Shown here: piece by piece, positions 36,031 through 47,076 of the stretch | Layout: each line of letters begins with the position of its first letter | Position numbering within the stretch: position 1 is the first letter of the stretch | Assembly (NCBI GenBank): GCA_012838205.1 | Contig: DUPR01000014.1 | Location: forward strand, 1 to 47,908 | Source of the DNA: Methanobacterium sp. | GTDB lineage: Archaea; Methanobacteriota; Methanobacteria; Methanobacteriales; Methanobacteriaceae | Direction of reading: 5' to 3' | Length of the DNA stretch: 47,908 nucleotides | Translations under genes and position numbers: made by a program | The notes under the pieces: generated by a model | What the model was told of the DNA's origin: nothing | What the model saw: only the letters and a program-made list of their open reading frames with translations | The model's database searches: none

Positions 36031-36738
36031 ATGACAGAAAAACAAGATGTTTTGAAATTCCTCAAAAAAAATGGTGTTGAAACTAGATTTGTCAGCATAC
36101 TTGGGAAGAAAGTTTATGTAAATAATCTTAAGTTATCCCGATTTTCTCGTAAAAAGGAGGAATTATTCCTGGCTAACTATCCTCACTATGATGTGAGGCG
36201 TTCTAAGGTGTTTCAGAGAATTTGTACTCGTGCTTCTAGAGTGCTAAAATATGCATTGACTCCTGGTGATATAATATTAATTCCTAGCCCGGTGAATTGT
36301 GTTAATAAAACCATGCAAATTGTCTTGGAACCTTACAGCCGTAAGTATGGCGTGGAGTTTATGATTATCCCTGAATTAGACTTCAAAGACATAAAAATGT
36401 GTGATGATGTCAAAAAAGAATTTAACATTGATGCAGTTGCCTTACCCCTTACTATGGATGGGGAGGTGGAAAATATTCTGGACCTCATGATTCAAGGAGA
36501 GAAATTAGAGCTTTTAAGTTCTCAAAGTTTATATGATGGCGTTAAAATTATTTATCCATTAAAAAGTGTTCCAATGTCATGGATAGAGTCTTGGGTTGAT
36601 ATTGAAGGGTTGAAATTTGTTTTCAAGGAGGAAAAAAAGCTTCCTCGAGAGATGTTAGAGTTTTTAGAGGGTTTTATTCCAGATGTAAGGGAGAAAATGA
36701 TGCGTTCGGCTGTTTATCTTATGGGGATTCCTAAATAA
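36031..36738 (+). CDS. Conserved protein of unknown function
   Basis: Not recognised. 235 residues, soluble, rich in Lys and hydrophobic residues. The N-terminal ~60 residues are basic (NNLKLSRFSRKKEELFLANYP) and contain RRSKVFQRICTRASRVLKYAL, an RNA- or nucleotide-binding kind of surface. The middle, GDIILIPSPVNCVNKTMQIVLEPYSRKYGVEFMIIPELD, looks like alternating strands and helices of a Rossmann-like fold. No catalytic motif is certain. ATG 36031 has no strong ribosome-binding site. A 92-bp gap separates it from the PhoU-TrkA_C gene on the same strand. Confidence 0.6.
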   Translation: MTEKQDVLKFLKKNGVETRFVSILGKKVYVNNLKLSRFSRKKEELFLANYPHYDVRRSKVFQRICTRASRVLKYALTPGDIILIPSPVNCVNKTMQIVLEPYSRKYGVEFMIIPELDFKDIKMCDDVKKEFNIDAVALPLTMDGEVENILDLMIQGEKLELLSSQSLYDGVKIIYPLKSVPMSWIESWVDIEGLKFVFKEEKKLPREMLEFLEGFIPDVREKMMRSAVYLMGIPK

Positions 36739-36830
36739 AAAACCAAAAAAACATAAAAAATTAAAGATAGAAATTAGCAAAGTACATTTATTGGAAATAG
36801 TTCATTATCATAACACTTGGAGGATGAAAG

Positions 36831-37436
36831 GTGCCTAAGAATATTAAGGACATTTTAATTGAAATGAAGAATATGTCCGAATTGATGGTTGATTTAGCGT
36901 ATTCTGCACTACTTTTTAACAGTAAAGATGCTGCAGAAGAAGTTATAAAACTTGAAAACAAAGTTAATAGACTTAATTATCAAATTAAAAAGGAGTCACT
37001 CCTTGCTGCGAGGACTGTTGAGGATGCAGAAAAATTAACCGCTCTTCTTGAAGTGGGGGAAGCTACAGAAACCATAGCAGATTCAGCAAAAGATATAGCC
37101 GACTTGGTTTTAAAAGGCATAAAGCCTCATCCTGTATTTAAAATGGTTATGGAAGAATCAGACGAGGTTATAACTCGAATTAAAATACTTGAAGGTTCTG
37201 AATTGTCTGATAAATCGTTAGGTGAACTTTTACTTGCTACTAGGACTGGGATGACAGTTATTGCAATAAGGAGAAATGAGTCCTGGATTTATGGTCCAGA
37301 CAAAAACACAATACTTTCAACAGATGATTCACTAATTGTTAAAGGAAACGTAACTGGCGGATCTCTACTCCTACAACTTGCCAATGGTGAAACCAAACTA
37401 GAAGATCTCGAATATGAAGAGTTCACTGAAGATTAG
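36831..37436 (+). CDS. PhoU-TrkA_C two-domain regulator of cation transport
   Basis: 201 residues. The N-terminal half (~1-110) is a PhoU-like helical bundle ([17 protein letters not shown], then [16 protein letters not shown]). The C-terminal half (~120-190) is a TrkA_C/RCK_C domain ([42 protein letters not shown]), which in channels and transporters senses nucleotides or ions. Proteins with this domain pair often accompany SLC41/MgtE-like permeases in archaea; one is encoded here 750 bp downstream. Start GTG 36831 is preceded by GGAGGATGAAAG. It probably gates or regulates the permease; inference. Confidence 0.8.
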   Translation: MPKNIKDILIEMKNMSELMVDLAYSALLFNSKDAAEEVIKLENKVNRLNYQIKKESLLAARTVEDAEKLTALLEVGEATETIADSAKDIADLVLKGIKPHPVFKMVMEESDEVITRIKILEGSELSDKSLGELLLATRTGMTVIAIRRNESWIYGPDKNTILSTDDSLIVKGNVTGGSLLLQLANGETKLEDLEYEEFTED

Positions 37437-37590
37437 AAGTGTTTTTTTTTAAAATTCCTTACTTTTACTATTTTTTTTGATGATTTTTTGACAATAGTCC
37501 ACTGATAATATTTTTGAAATTTCTAAATCCCGAGTGTAAATTTAGAAAAATACTAACTTTTATCAAAATTATTGGTAATATTCCCAAACT

Positions 37591-37600
37591 TTTATATAAT
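37591..37600 (+). promoter_or_regulatory. TATA box of the Lrp-type gene
   Basis: TTTATATAAT preceded by a BRE-like CCCAAAC. It lies 50-59 bp upstream of the start codon at 37650, predicting transcription start near 37622-37625. Confidence 0.5.
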
Positions 37601-37649
37601 ATGTGGATATATCTATTTTTTGTATTAATGAAAAGGTGTTGGGTAAAAA

Positions 37650-38087
37650 ATGGATGATGTAGATCTAGCTATACTCCGTTGTTTAATAAAAAACTCCAGG
37701 ATCACAATATCTCAAATGTCAAAGGAAATTGACATTCCTGATGCAACAATATCCAACCGGCTAAAAAAATTGGAAAAAAACATAATAAAACGTTACACTT
37801 TGATACCTGACTGGCAGAAAATTGGTCTGGAGATAACTTCTATTATCATTATCCAGACTGAATCTGAAAAGCACGAATTAGTTAAAGAGGAACTTTCAAG
37901 GCTTAAAAAAGTATCAGAAGTATACAGTGTATCAGGGGAGTATGACATCCTAATTAAAGTTTGGGTAAAGAGTATTGACGACTTAAATCAACTGATTAAT
38001 TCAAAAATCCGTTCAATTGATGGTGTTGAAGATTTAACTGAAATGATAGTGATGGAACGAGTTAAAGAAGATATTCCTATACTTTAA
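37650..38087 (+). CDS. Lrp/AsnC-family transcriptional regulator
   Basis: 145 residues. N-terminal winged helix-turn-helix ([27 protein letters not shown], then [13 protein letters not shown]) and C-terminal RAM domain (~65-140) with [22 protein letters not shown], the usual effector-binding and oligomerisation fold. It lies between the PhoU-TrkA_C gene and the SLC41-type permease on the same strand, so it may control one or both. The sensed effector cannot be read from sequence. ATG 37650 with GGTGTTGGGTAAAAA ahead. Confidence 0.9.
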   Translation: MDDVDLAILRCLIKNSRITISQMSKEIDIPDATISNRLKKLEKNIIKRYTLIPDWQKIGLEITSIIIIQTESEKHELVKEELSRLKKVSEVYSVSGEYDILIKVWVKSIDDLNQLINSKIRSIDGVEDLTEMIVMERVKEDIPIL

Positions 38088-38188
38088 TGGGCACATGAGA
38101 TAGGAACCTATATAATTAAATCATTCATCGAATAAATTGATTAGGATGTTTATTATAACAGCCCATACCGTAATTTTCGGGTGGTTAG

Positions 38189-39538
38189 GTGAAATGGACT
38201 GGGAGACTGTTGAAGAAGATTGGCGATTTAATACATATCATTCTAAATTGGATGGTAAAATTAGCAGTCCTAATTTCAAAAAGGTCTTTAAACATTTTCC
38301 AGATCCCGTTCATCATAAGCGGTACTATTACGAACTTTTTTAAAGAAGTATCACGAGTGTTAGGTGAAACGTTCACAGCTCTTTTTATATGTGCTATAGG
38401 GGATTTAATAGCAGGTATATTGCTAAGTGGAATGACTCACACTCTTGAAATGCTTCCCGGGCTTTTAGTTTTAATTCCCGGAGCTATTGGGATGAGAGGA
38501 AATATATTTGGCGCATTAGGGTCTAGATTGGGTTCGAACCTCCACATAGGTATTTTATCTCCTGAACTAAAAAAATCGCCTGTTTTAAACCAAAATATTA
38601 TTTCAGCAATGGTTTTGACTGTAATAATGTCTATTTTCCTTGCATTTACGGCTAAGGGATTTTGTATCCTGTTGGGTTTTCAAAGTATTAGTATCATGGA
38701 CTTCACAGTAATTTCTGTACTGGGAGGAATTTTTTCAGGTGCAGTGCTTCTACCAGCAACCCTCCTAATATCCATTAAAAGTTATGAAAACGGATGGGAT
38801 CCAGATAATGTAACAACACCATTAATAGCAGCTTCTGGAGACCTTTTTACAATTCCATCCATTCTTTTAGCTGTGCAAATATTATTATGGGTAAGGAACG
38901 GATATGTGGAAACAATATTGTTTGTAATATTCCTCATAATGGGTATAATGGGCTTTATTTATGGAATAAAAAGGGGAAGTCAACTTAAAAAGATTATAAT
39001 GCACAGTACTCCTACACTGTTTCTATCATCACTTTTTGGAACTACTGCGGGTACCATCTTAAACAGCAGCTTTTCAACTATTTTAAGTAATCCCAGTATT
39101 TTGGCATTGGTGCCATTATTCTCCGGTGAGAGTGGAGACTTGGTTAGTATTTTAGGGGCCCGGTTATCTTCAGGATTACACATAGGATCCATAGAATCTT
39201 CTTTAAGACCAACTGGAGAAGTATTAAGAAACTTTGTTATAATCGTCATTTTGGCTGTAATCATATATCCCTTAATCGGATTTTTGTCGTACTTCGGATC
39301 ATTAGCTATTGGTGTGGAGTCAGTGGGGCTTAGTAAAATGGTTTTCATCAGCACCGCTGCCGGATTAATGCTCACACCTTTAATGCTACTAATTGCATTC
39401 TATCTGAATACTATTTCCTACAAAAAAGGTCTTGACCCCGACAACATTGTTATACCACTATCCACCAGCATAACCGACCCAGTGGCTAACACATTCCTAG
39501 TGCTGATGGTAATGTTTACACTAGGATTAACTCTTTAA
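38189..39538 (+). CDS. SLC41/MgtE-like divalent cation permease, duplicated membrane domain
   Basis: 449 residues, about ten membrane segments in two homologous halves. Each half repeats the family motifs: [29 protein letters not shown] (~92-120) and [27 protein letters not shown] (~303-329), then [17 protein letters not shown] and [20 protein letters not shown]. The Asp/Asn residues probably bind Mg2+ or a similar ion. It lacks the cytoplasmic N and CBS domains of bacterial MgtE, so gating may come from the PhoU-TrkA_C protein upstream. Start GTG 38189 has GGTGG nearby; the extreme N-terminus is uncertain and ATG 38252 is possible. Confidence 0.8.
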   Translation: MKWTGRLLKKIGDLIHIILNWMVKLAVLISKRSLNIFQIPFIISGTITNFFKEVSRVLGETFTALFICAIGDLIAGILLSGMTHTLEMLPGLLVLIPGAIGMRGNIFGALGSRLGSNLHIGILSPELKKSPVLNQNIISAMVLTVIMSIFLAFTAKGFCILLGFQSISIMDFTVISVLGGIFSGAVLLPATLLISIKSYENGWDPDNVTTPLIAASGDLFTIPSILLAVQILLWVRNGYVETILFVIFLIMGIMGFIYGIKRGSQLKKIIMHSTPTLFLSSLFGTTAGTILNSSFSTILSNPSILALVPLFSGESGDLVSILGARLSSGLHIGSIESSLRPTGEVLRNFVIIVILAVIIYPLIGFLSYFGSLAIGVESVGLSKMVFISTAAGLMLTPLMLLIAFYLNTISYKKGLDPDNIVIPLSTSITDPVANTFLVLMVMFTLGLTL

Positions 39539-39805
39539 TCACAACATACTGCCCACAAAAACTATTGAGTTGTCACCAAAAACTACTTATTTGGAGATTA
39601 GTCTCTCTAAACTTTTTTTTCATAATTTTAAATATTTTTAGTTATTTCCAGAATATAAGATTCAAAGGGCACCCGTTAGTATTAATCCATGGTCATATCC
39701 ATCAAAACACTATGGATGGAGGGGATATTTATCTGTTATTAGTGAAACAGAATAATATTAAAAAATTAAATTTAATAGAGGAAAAAAATGTAAAATCCAT
39801 AATTA

Positions 39806-41293
39806 TTATTTAAAACTAAAAAGTGAAACTTGTTTACCATTATCTTTCACATCAGATTTTCCAGAATCCCCATTATCCTTGGATGATGATTTTGAATTAT
39901 GATCTTTCTTATTACTTTTTTCATTTTTGGATTTGGATTTTTCAGGAAAATCATTTTTATCTACTTTATTAATAGCTTTAGAAGATTTTGAAGACGAATT
40001 GGCCTTCTTAGAAACCTTAGTGCGAGTAGACTTAGTTCTATGTACTTTTGTTTTGGATTTTGAAACGTTTTTGGTCTTCCTCTTTTTTATCTTTCGTTTC
40101 CTGAACTGTTTTACTTCAGCATCATCCAGTTCGAAGAAATCAGCCAGATCTCGAGCCAAATCTTCGGTTTGGAACATGATCTCAAAGTAAGGGAACTGTT
40201 CAATGGCCACTTTCCGGGAAGTGTGCATTTTTTCCCCCATTTTTGTAGCTACTCTATCTCTTAAGTCCCTCTTGGCCCGGTTCCGGGATAATTTACTGTA
40301 AAATGTGGAACTAGCATAACGGCTGAACTTCTTGTAGGTTTCATTCTTGGCCAATGCCACTCCCACACCCATCAAGTCATAGGTATACTTCCAATATCCA
40401 TAATGCCTGGTATGGAAGGCCCTTCCCAAGTGCATATCAGCTTTTGCAACCATATCGTAGGCCTTTTCAATTTCTTCTGGCTTTTCGTATTCCCGGGGGA
40501 TGTTTTCAGTGATTTGTTCCAATATAAATCCCGGTTCTGACTCCAAACGTAAGGCATCTTTGATTCTTTTTGGATTTTTGCTTTTCAAAACAGCACGTAC
40601 TGAGTCAAAAATGTTGTTAACATCATCCTTCTCAGATATGATTTCCAAATCCTTGGAGGTAATAGAATTTTTCCCCTGGGCAATTACTTGTAGGTCATTA
40701 ATTGCTGAGCGCAGATCTCCATTAGACCTTTTGGCCAAGGTTCGAAGAACATGTTCCTCGAATTCAACTCCTTCATTAATACAAATTCTTTTGAGCAAAG
40801 CCACAATAGAATTCGTATGCACTTTTCGGAGGGTTATAACTCGACATTTGGATTTCAAACTGGCAATACGCTTACTGTAGGGGTCGTTAGCCATCATAAT
40901 CATGGGATGATGGCCTTTTTTTATGATATTGTTTATAGCACGGATCCCCCCACGATCTTCATTACCGTGAAGTCCATCTACTTCATCTAGGATTATAAGT
41001 TTCTTCCCTTCCCCGAAAAGGGATGTGGAGGCTGATGCTTCTCCAATAGTGCTTGTGATGATGTCAAATGATCGTTTATCACTTGCATTCAGTTCAATAT
41101 GGTCGGAAAAGAAAACTGCTATTAAATGGGCCAGGGTGGTTTTCCCAGTGCCTGGAGGACCTATGAGTAAAATACATTTTTCTGGTTCGCCATGTTCCCA
41201 GCTTTCTACCCAACTTTCGATCTCTTCAATGGCCTTTTTATTGCCCAGAACATCATCCAACTTCTGGGGACTGTATTTCTCGGTCCACAACAT
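39806..41293 (-). CDS. rfcL: Replication factor C large subunit
   Basis: Clamp-loader subunit that, with RfcS, loads PCNA. AAA+ domain with Walker [13 protein letters not shown] near residue 43, Walker [13 protein letters not shown] near 100 and sensor 1 IMMANDPY near 137, followed by the collar (~250-385). The last ~100 residues are low-complexity Lys/Ser and end in KQVSLFSFK, a PCNA-interacting PIP box at the very C-terminus. 495 residues. ATG 41293 follows the rfcS stop with no gap, so the two are translated together. Confidence 0.96.
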   Translation of the reverse strand: MLWTEKYSPQKLDDVLGNKKAIEEIESWVESWEHGEPEKCILLIGPPGTGKTTLAHLIAVFFSDHIELNASDKRSFDIITSTIGEASASTSLFGEGKKLIILDEVDGLHGNEDRGGIRAINNIIKKGHHPMIMMANDPYSKRIASLKSKCRVITLRKVHTNSIVALLKRICINEGVEFEEHVLRTLAKRSNGDLRSAINDLQVIAQGKNSITSKDLEIISEKDDVNNIFDSVRAVLKSKNPKRIKDALRLESEPGFILEQITENIPREYEKPEEIEKAYDMVAKADMHLGRAFHTRHYGYWKYTYDLMGVGVALAKNETYKKFSRYASSTFYSKLSRNRAKRDLRDRVATKMGEKMHTSRKVAIEQFPYFEIMFQTEDLARDLADFFELDDAEVKQFRKRKIKKRKTKNVSKSKTKVHRTKSTRTKVSKKANSSSKSSKAINKVDKNDFPEKSKSKNEKSNKKDHNSKSSSKDNGDSGKSDVKDNGKQVSLFSFK

Positions 41294-42259
41294 CTAATCT
41301 GCCTTTTCTTTTGGTAAAAATTTAGTTAAAAGGGATTCTAATTGTATTCGGGGATTTGCACCTTCCCGAATACGGAAATCGTATTCTCCAATGTGTTCCA
41401 CCAGGAAAATGTACTCTTCACTGCTGATAAGATCGTCCATGGCCATTCTAGACACTTCCTGATAAACTTGAGTAATCATGTCTTCACCACTGGTTCCCTG
41501 GACTACCATAACTTCTCGTAAAAGGTCACGCGAACCCATGAAATCACCGTCAAGTGCCATGTTAATAATTCTTCGCACATCTTTTGGTTTTGCTTTGGAA
41601 ACCACATCATGAACATGTTCTTCTGTTACTTCTGTTCCCATTGAGGCTGTGGATTGTAGGATGTTCACAGCACGACGCAAATCACCTTCAGCAAAGTAGA
41701 CTATGCTTTCCAGTGCTCCAGCTGTGTACTGGATGTTTTCTGTTTTGGCGATTTTTTCCAGTCTCTGAATTACATGGTGTCCTTTAATTGGTGTGAATCT
41801 GAATATTGCACATCTAGATTGGATGGGATCTATGATTTTGGAGGAGTAATTACAAGATAATATAAATGAGGATGTTTTAGTGTACATTTCCATTTCCCGA
41901 CGAAGTGCGTGTTGCGCATCCTTAGTCATGTTATCCACTTCATCCAGGAATATGATTCTAAATGGTGCTCCAACTGCTTTCAGACGGCAGAAGTTTTTAA
42001 TGTCTTTACGTACAGTATCGATACCCCTGGCATCAGATGCGTTTAACTCCAGAAAGTTTTGTTTCCAGTATTCTCCCAACATGGCCTTGGCCAAGGCAAT
42101 GGCTGTGGTAGTTTTTCCAACTCCTGCCGGGCCGGTGAACATTAGATTAGGCATGCTCTCCTCATTTACGTATTGTTTGAGTCTTTGTATAATGTGTTCT
42201 TGACCCACAACCTCATCTAGAGTATGAGGTCGGTATTTCTCCACCCATGGTCTATTCAT
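41294..42259 (-). CDS. rfcS: Replication factor C small subunit
   Basis: AAA+ clamp-loader subunit, 321 residues. Walker [15 protein letters not shown] near residue 40, Walker [12 protein letters not shown] near 103, the SRC arginine-finger motif [10 protein letters not shown] near 148, and a C-terminal collar domain. No intein. It begins [20 protein letters not shown], typical of the family. ATG 42259 has GGTGAAAACAT upstream. The rfcS-rfcL order is common in Methanobacteriales. Confidence 0.96.
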   Translation of the reverse strand: MNRPWVEKYRPHTLDEVVGQEHIIQRLKQYVNEESMPNLMFTGPAGVGKTTTAIALAKAMLGEYWKQNFLELNASDARGIDTVRKDIKNFCRLKAVGAPFRIIFLDEVDNMTKDAQHALRREMEMYTKTSSFILSCNYSSKIIDPIQSRCAIFRFTPIKGHHVIQRLEKIAKTENIQYTAGALESIVYFAEGDLRRAVNILQSTASMGTEVTEEHVHDVVSKAKPKDVRRIINMALDGDFMGSRDLLREVMVVQGTSGEDMITQVYQEVSRMAMDDLISSEEYIFLVEHIGEYDFRIREGANPRIQLESLLTKFLPKEKAD

Positions 42260-42543
42260 ATGTTTTCACCGTTTTCATTTTCTTTATTTTTTTATAAGAT
42301 TTTTCTTTGGTTGTTGGTATGTTAGTGTTATTTTAAAAAGTTTTGAAATTTATATTATTCCTTATTAATACATTTTTTTAAATAACATCTCCTAATTTTA
42401 TTAAATCGTTTAAAAAAAAACTAAATAAGCTTTGAATTAATCTAAAGTTGTTTGAAATTTTAAAAAAAAATAAATTTATTATAATTTTGTTCAAAAAATC
42501 AGAAAATAATCAGATATGTACCTTTTTGGGCTGGATTCATTGA

Positions 42544-43812
42544 TTAATTGAACAATTGAGCAATTTCTGGATGTATTTTCTCTTTGATGTTTAGCACATC
42601 CATAGCATTACCATAAGATTTTTTTATTTCCAAGAATTCAGTACGTACCATTCCTCTGAATGCTTCATAACCCATTACCCTACCGTAATTTTCAGTTATA
42701 ACATCAATCATCCTACTAAAATCCTGAATAAATACTTTTTCTCTCTCATTGAGTGGTATTTCTGCAGCGTTTTCTTTGATCTGGGCAAAATCAATAGTGG
42801 CATTGCTTTTCAGTTCAACATTATGAAGCAGCCGCTGACATTTTTTAAAGGGTAGGAACTGTTTGGTAAGTCCTCTGGCTGGAGCAACTCCCATTATTTT
42901 GGCTGCACCTAAGGCCATTGCCAAGAAAATAGCCTCGTAAATGTCCAATATGAGCTCCGAACGTTTTTCAGGCTCATCAGAAACTTGAACATCCTTAGGC
43001 AGTGATGGAAATGATATTGGTGGTTTAACTGAGGGTATGGGTGGTTTTAATTCTTGGGGTTCTGTTTTTATGGCTTTTGGTTTTGCGTCTTCAATAATTG
43101 TTTCATCCACTGCCGGTTTTTCTAATTCTTGAGCTTCAAGTTTAGTTGCAGTGTCTTTTGTTGCTGTAACTTCTTCTACAACATGTTTTTCAGATTCTAA
43201 AACTATCTCTTCTGGAATCTTAACAGCTTCATCTTCAGCTTTTATTCCTTCAACAAGTGCCTTTTCTTCTGGAACTTCTTCGACCACTGTCTCAGTTTCA
43301 GATATTTCAGCAACTTCTTCTAGGGGTACTTCATCTGTTGTGGTTTCGGGGATTTTTTCTGTGGGTATTTCTTCTGTTGTGGTTTCGGGGATTTTTTCCG
43401 GGGCTTTTTCCGGAATTTCTGCCGGAACTTCTAATTCAAGGTCTTGGGTTACTTCATTAATTAGTTTGGATGCTCTTTTGGCATTGACCATAACCAAGCC
43501 CACATTTGCAGAATCCAACATCAAGATGATTAAATGTGCATTTTTCAAGCCTAAAAAAAGTGCTTTTCCTCCTGAAGACTCAACCAGCACTCTTTCTAAT
43601 TCTCCTTGGCCTGATGAACTTAAAAGGCGGTGTGAAGAATTGGAAATCACTTGGGACATAGGGCCAAATAGATTAATATCTACATCTACTCTTAAGTTGT
43701 GATGTAAAATTCGGCCATCGCGAGCCACAATTAGAATGCCTTCAACATCGGTGGTTTTATCTAAGTCTAATGTGGCCTTTTCCAGTTGTGTCTTCAGAGG
43801 GGTGTCTATCAT
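42544..43812 (-). CDS. Roadblock/LC7-domain protein with Pro/Glu linker
   Basis: 422 residues in three parts. Residues ~1-125 form a Roadblock/LC7 domain ([18 protein letters not shown], then [20 protein letters not shown]), a fold used in small-GTPase regulation. Residues ~128-280 are an acidic Pro/Glu/Thr/Val-rich linker with imperfect repeats ([20 protein letters not shown]). Residues ~285-422 form a compact helical domain ([21 protein letters not shown], then [24 protein letters not shown]), which I do not recognise. ATG 43812. It stands alone between rfcS and the hydrogenase operon. Archaeal Roadblock proteins may pair with MglA-like GTPases; none is seen nearby. Confidence 0.72.
   Translation of the reverse strand: MIDTPLKTQLEKATLDLDKTTDVEGILIVARDGRILHHNLRVDVDINLFGPMSQVISNSSHRLLSSSGQGELERVLVESSGGKALFLGLKNAHLIILMLDSANVGLVMVNAKRASKLINEVTQDLELEVPAEIPEKAPEKIPETTTEEIPTEKIPETTTDEVPLEEVAEISETETVVEEVPEEKALVEGIKAEDEAVKIPEEIVLESEKHVVEEVTATKDTATKLEAQELEKPAVDETIIEDAKPKAIKTEPQELKPPIPSVKPPISFPSLPKDVQVSDEPEKRSELILDIYEAIFLAMALGAAKIMGVAPARGLTKQFLPFKKCQRLLHNVELKSNATIDFAQIKENAAEIPLNEREKVFIQDFSRMIDVITENYGRVMGYEAFRGMVRTEFLEIKKSYGNAMDVLNIKEKIHPEIAQLFN
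43334..43397. repeat. 25-bp perfect direct repeat in the Roadblock linker
   Basis: The 25-nt unit starting TCTGTTGTGGTTTCGGGG occurs at 43334-43358 and 43373-43397, period 39 bp. It encodes the IPETTT repeats of the linker and is a likely site of slippage-driven length change. Confidence 0.8.
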
Positions 43813-44110
43813 TTGATCACTGATTATGGTAATATATTAGTAATGAAAATCTATTATAATAAAATCAATTTCTTATTAATATAAACATTTTTTTTCTCTA
43901 ATATTTATTATGCTTATCGCTTTTTATAGATTGAGGATAACTGGTTATATGATTAATTAATCTACAATTTCATCCCCAAAAAGGAGGTACAATAATCAGC
44001 TTATTGAAATACAATTAATAACAAGTAATAATTTTTTTACAATATAAAAACTGTTACAAACTGTATAGATCTGGAAGTATAATTCTTCAATAAATAAAAT
44101 GATTTTTGCA
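43813..44110. other. AT-rich gap upstream of the Roadblock gene
   Basis: Non-coding. AAAAGGAGGTACAATA at 43978-43993 looks like a plus-strand ribosome-binding site, but no start codon with a usable frame follows. Minus-strand promoter elements for the Roadblock gene are probably here; TAATATTTATTATGC near 43898-43912 is a weak candidate. Confidence 0.35.
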
Positions 44111-44143
44111 AAAAAAAAATTATGAGGTTTTTTCGAAACCTCA
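44111..44143 (-). terminator. Intrinsic-type terminator of the hydrogenase operon
   Basis: On the minus strand the stop codon TGA begins the stem: TGAGGTTT, loop CGAAAA, then AACCTCA, followed by TAA and a run of nine or more T (44111-44120). The stop codon is part of the stem, so no 3' leader sequence is spent. Confidence 0.75.
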
Positions 44144-45589
44144 GATTAGGTGTTTTTTAATTAGTATACCTTGGCTGTCGTAGATGTCTACTTCTAGTGG
44201 TGAACTTCCGTCTATGGCGTGAGTTGCACAAGATAGACAAGGGTCATAGGCTCGAATAATCATTTCTAGCTGATTTTTCAATCCTTCAGAAACTTCTTCA
44301 CCGTGGATCAACTTTTTAGCAGTTTCTCGTACACCAATGTCCATGGATAAGTTGTTTTGACTAGTTGAAACTATTAAATTGGCTCGGTTAATGTATCCAC
44401 CGGCATCAGTTTCATAGTCATGTATGAGTATTCCACGAGTAGCTTCAATCATTCCCACTCCCCTTCTGGTTTCACTGGATTCTTTGGCTTCATCTTTTGT
44501 CATTAATGGTTCGGATAGTGGTTGTCTGATATCGGTTCCAGTTATGCTGTTATCTTCCAATAGTTCGATTGCTCTTTCAGATGAGTACATCAGTTCAATC
44601 AGGCGGGCGTAATGATATAACAGTGGGTTTTGAGCGATTCCAAAGTTTTCTCTGAACTCAGCGAATAGTTCTGCTGCCCTAGGTGTTGGAATATTATCAA
44701 CCACGTTGAGCCGGGCTAATGGTCCAACACGATAGTTTCCTTCTGGGAATCCAACTTGTTTCAGGTACGGGAATTTCATATAGGACCATGGTTGGACTTT
44801 TTCTTCAATGTAGTCTAAGTAGTCAACTGGTGAGAATTCAGTTACAGGGTTTCCTTCAGAATCAATAACCTTCACATTTCCTTCATAGTAACTTAGATCT
44901 CCATTATTAGTTAAAGCAGCAAAATGACTTTCAACAGGACCTAAAAGTTCAATTGCATCACTATATTGGGTGAAAAGTGGTACAGTTGATTCAATTCCTT
45001 TTTCAATTAGTTCTGTTGCTTCTTTAGCTTTGGATAATAATTCTGCTTGTTGATCTGTTGTTATTCCTCGAGATTGTCCTCCTGGAACTGCGGTTACTGG
45101 GCTGATGGGTTTACCACCCACAATGGCAGTGATTTCTTGCCCTATTTTCCTGGTTTTGATGGCCATCATAGCCAAGTCAGGATTTTTTTTCAGAATTCCT
45201 ACAACGTTTCTTAAAGCTGGGTCTGATTCCGGTCCCAAAACCAAATCTGGTGCGGCAAGGAAGTAAAAGTGCAGGGAATGTGACATTATGAACTGTCCCA
45301 GAAGCAATAATTCCCTTAACTTTTTGGCTGTTTCCGGTGGTTCTAATCCAAACACTTGGTCTGTTGCCTTAGCGGCTGTTATGTGATGAGAAGTTTGACA
45401 TATACCACATATTCTTGGTGTTATTCTGGGTGCTTCTTCTACAGCAGCACCTTCCAAGAATTTTTCAAACCCTCTGATTTCCATTACGTGGAAATGTGCG
45501 TCAGACACATTTCCAGAATCGTCCACTTGTACAGTTATCTTTGCGTGGCCTTCAATTCTTGAAACCGGGGCTATTTCAATATTTTTCAT
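44141..45589 (-). CDS. [NiFe] hydrogenase large subunit, group 3 (MvhA-like)
   Basis: Catalytic subunit, 482 residues. N-terminal nickel motif [11 protein letters not shown] near residue 59 and C-terminal DPCLSCATH near 450 supply the four Cys ligands. The ~25-residue tail after the last motif ([10 protein letters not shown]...) is the usual maturation peptide. The start [18 protein letters not shown] resembles MvhA/HoxH more than FrhA. The operon has no frhB and no mvhD or mvhB, so its electron partner is probably the ferredoxin encoded first in the operon. ATG 45589 after AGGTGATAAC. Confidence 0.9.
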   Translation of the reverse strand: MKNIEIAPVSRIEGHAKITVQVDDSGNVSDAHFHVMEIRGFEKFLEGAAVEEAPRITPRICGICQTSHHITAAKATDQVFGLEPPETAKKLRELLLLGQFIMSHSLHFYFLAAPDLVLGPESDPALRNVVGILKKNPDLAMMAIKTRKIGQEITAIVGGKPISPVTAVPGGQSRGITTDQQAELLSKAKEATELIEKGIESTVPLFTQYSDAIELLGPVESHFAALTNNGDLSYYEGNVKVIDSEGNPVTEFSPVDYLDYIEEKVQPWSYMKFPYLKQVGFPEGNYRVGPLARLNVVDNIPTPRAAELFAEFRENFGIAQNPLLYHYARLIELMYSSERAIELLEDNSITGTDIRQPLSEPLMTKDEAKESSETRRGVGMIEATRGILIHDYETDAGGYINRANLIVSTSQNNLSMDIGVRETAKKLIHGEEVSEGLKNQLEMIIRAYDPCLSCATHAIDGSSPLEVDIYDSQGILIKKHLI

Positions 45590-45597
45590 GTTATCAC

Positions 45598-46509
45598 CTA
45601 TTTTTTCACCAATTGGGGAATCAGGGAAACCTGTTTCTCTTCCATTATGGTGCTTCCAATAACAAATCCGTAAATAATGTGCCCAATATCATATAGTTGT
45701 TTTTCAACTTCTTCTTCTGGCATTTTAGAAAGGTGTGCTATTCTCTTAATAACTCCATTGTAGATGTCATGGCTTGGTTCCCTCAAAACATCTAAGGATG
45801 GACCTCCACATCCGTGGCAAGGCACTCCCGCAGATGTGCAAAGACCACCGCAACGTCCTAAAGTTACTGAACCTAGACAAACGTATCCTTGGCTTAAGAA
45901 ACATTTTCCTGGTTCTGGTTCACCTTCAATTCTGCGTTTAATTTCATCGAATTCCACGTGTTCCATTACATTTGTGCAGTCTGCACATACACTTTTTTTA
46001 GGAACATCAGGAGCTTCGTTGTTGATTAATGGGATTAATATATCATGTGTTAATTGTTCTTTGGGTGGGCATCCGGGTATGAATCCGTCGATTTTGATAA
46101 AATCGGCTGCAGGGTGTACAATGCTTAAAAGTTTAGGAACTACTTCGGTTGGCAGCTCAGCAGGTTCGGTACTTGGGTTGTCAGTAAAACTTCGGGAGTT
46201 AACTTCTTCCGGTGTGTATAAATCAGCCATTCCAGTTATGCCTCCGTAACAGGCACAAGTACCATATGCTATCAATATTTTTGATTTTTCCCTTAATTCT
46301 TCTAAACGTTCTTTATTTTCTTCGTTTCGAACAGATCCAGTTACAATGGCAATATCAATGTTGTCTGGTATTTCTTTGATATCCATGAGTATTGGGGCTG
46401 ATACTAAGTCAGCTTGATCTAGAAGTTTGATAATATCTTCGTGCAAGTCGAGTATAGATATTTCACAGCCTGAACAACTAGCCAGTGTTTCTATTGCTAT
46501 GTTTACCAT
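45598..46509 (-). CDS. [NiFe] hydrogenase small subunit, group 3 (MvhG-like)
   Basis: Electron-transfer subunit with three Fe-S clusters, 303 residues. Proximal cluster ligands in [10 protein letters not shown] near the N-terminus, YGTCACYGG (~85) and IPGCPP (~140). The medial/distal set is in VCADCTNV and [20 protein letters not shown], continuing [14 protein letters not shown] near 240. No Tat signal, so cytoplasmic. The start is ATG 46509, sharing one base with the stop of the V4R gene (TAATG), with GGAGTG upstream. Ends 8 bp before the large-subunit gene. Confidence 0.9.
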   Translation of the reverse strand: MVNIAIETLASCSGCEISILDLHEDIIKLLDQADLVSAPILMDIKEIPDNIDIAIVTGSVRNEENKERLEELREKSKILIAYGTCACYGGITGMADLYTPEEVNSRSFTDNPSTEPAELPTEVVPKLLSIVHPAADFIKIDGFIPGCPPKEQLTHDILIPLINNEAPDVPKKSVCADCTNVMEHVEFDEIKRRIEGEPEPGKCFLSQGYVCLGSVTLGRCGGLCTSAGVPCHGCGGPSLDVLREPSHDIYNGVIKRIAHLSKMPEEEVEKQLYDIGHIIYGFVIGSTIMEEKQVSLIPQLVKK

Positions 46510-47066
46510 TATTTCGCACTCCATTTGATTGTTAAGGTTTTAAGACACGCGTTAGGTCCAACATGGTCAATGTCGACTTTCGCTTTCAGGTCCATCACTT
46601 CTTCTACTGCTCCAACCATGTAACCATATAATAGGTAACATAATGGTCCTTTTTGTGGTAAACCTGTTCTTCGGAGTGTTTGTCTTACAACACAGTCCAT
46701 GAAAAGAAGTTTCACTGTTACCTGATTATCTTTTTGGACAACATAACTGTCTTGAGCGTCTGGTTTCCATTTTATAAAGTAAAATTCCTCTCCCAGAACT
46801 TCACTAAGTTCGTAAAGGGCTTTTTCTAGATCTTCGGTTTTGTCCATCATTTTCGCAGATTCGTGTCCCATCCTCTTACCGGCTTGGTATACAATTGCGT
46901 TGGCACCTCTTCCTGAAACTTGTTCCAGTGCACTGGACATGGATCCCATGAATTTCATCAGTACATGTAGTGCATCTTCATAGTCATCCAGGTTTCCACC
47001 AGTTTCTTTGGGAATTAATTCTGGTTTGAATGTGCCTACAGTGTCTGTTATCTCCCTCATATCCAT
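46509..47066 (-). CDS. V4R-domain protein in a hydrogenase operon
   Basis: 185 residues. The V4R fold is seen from ~40 to the end: [44 protein letters not shown], then the typical ending [18 protein letters not shown]...[12 protein letters not shown]4R proteins bind small hydrophobic molecules or act in cofactor assembly and sensing. Three Cys (~132, ~147, ~177) could hold a metal or cluster. The gene starts 10 bp after the ferredoxin stop and overlaps the hydrogenase small-subunit start by one base, so it is made with the enzyme. Its job (chaperone, sensor or subunit) is unknown. Confidence 0.75.
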   Translation of the reverse strand: MDMREITDTVGTFKPELIPKETGGNLDDYEDALHVLMKFMGSMSSALEQVSGRGANAIVYQAGKRMGHESAKMMDKTEDLEKALYELSEVLGEEFYFIKWKPDAQDSYVVQKDNQVTVKLLFMDCVVRQTLRRTGLPQKGPLCYLLYGYMVGAVEEVMDLKAKVDIDHVGPNACLKTLTIKWSAK

Positions 47067-47076
47067 TTTTTATCCC

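Noticed and set aside
38137..38343. Open frame of 68 codons ([10 protein letters not shown]...) overlapping the permease start
   Set aside because: The other frame gives membrane segments continuous with the permease. AGGTGAA before ATG 38194 is close, but the peptide has no recognisable features.
39565..39813. Plus-strand frame with PLVLIHGHIHQN, resembling the C-terminal GHxH motif of metallophosphoesterases
   Set aside because: Only a short C-terminal-like piece with no upstream catalytic motifs. It overlaps the rfcL end and has no ribosome-binding site. At most an old remnant.
41294..42259. Possible intein in RfcS, as known in some methanogens
   Set aside because: The Walker A region is unbroken and the length is normal.
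43978..43993. GGAGGT ribosome-binding site on the plus strand
   Set aside because: The next start-like codons lead to stops within a few residues.
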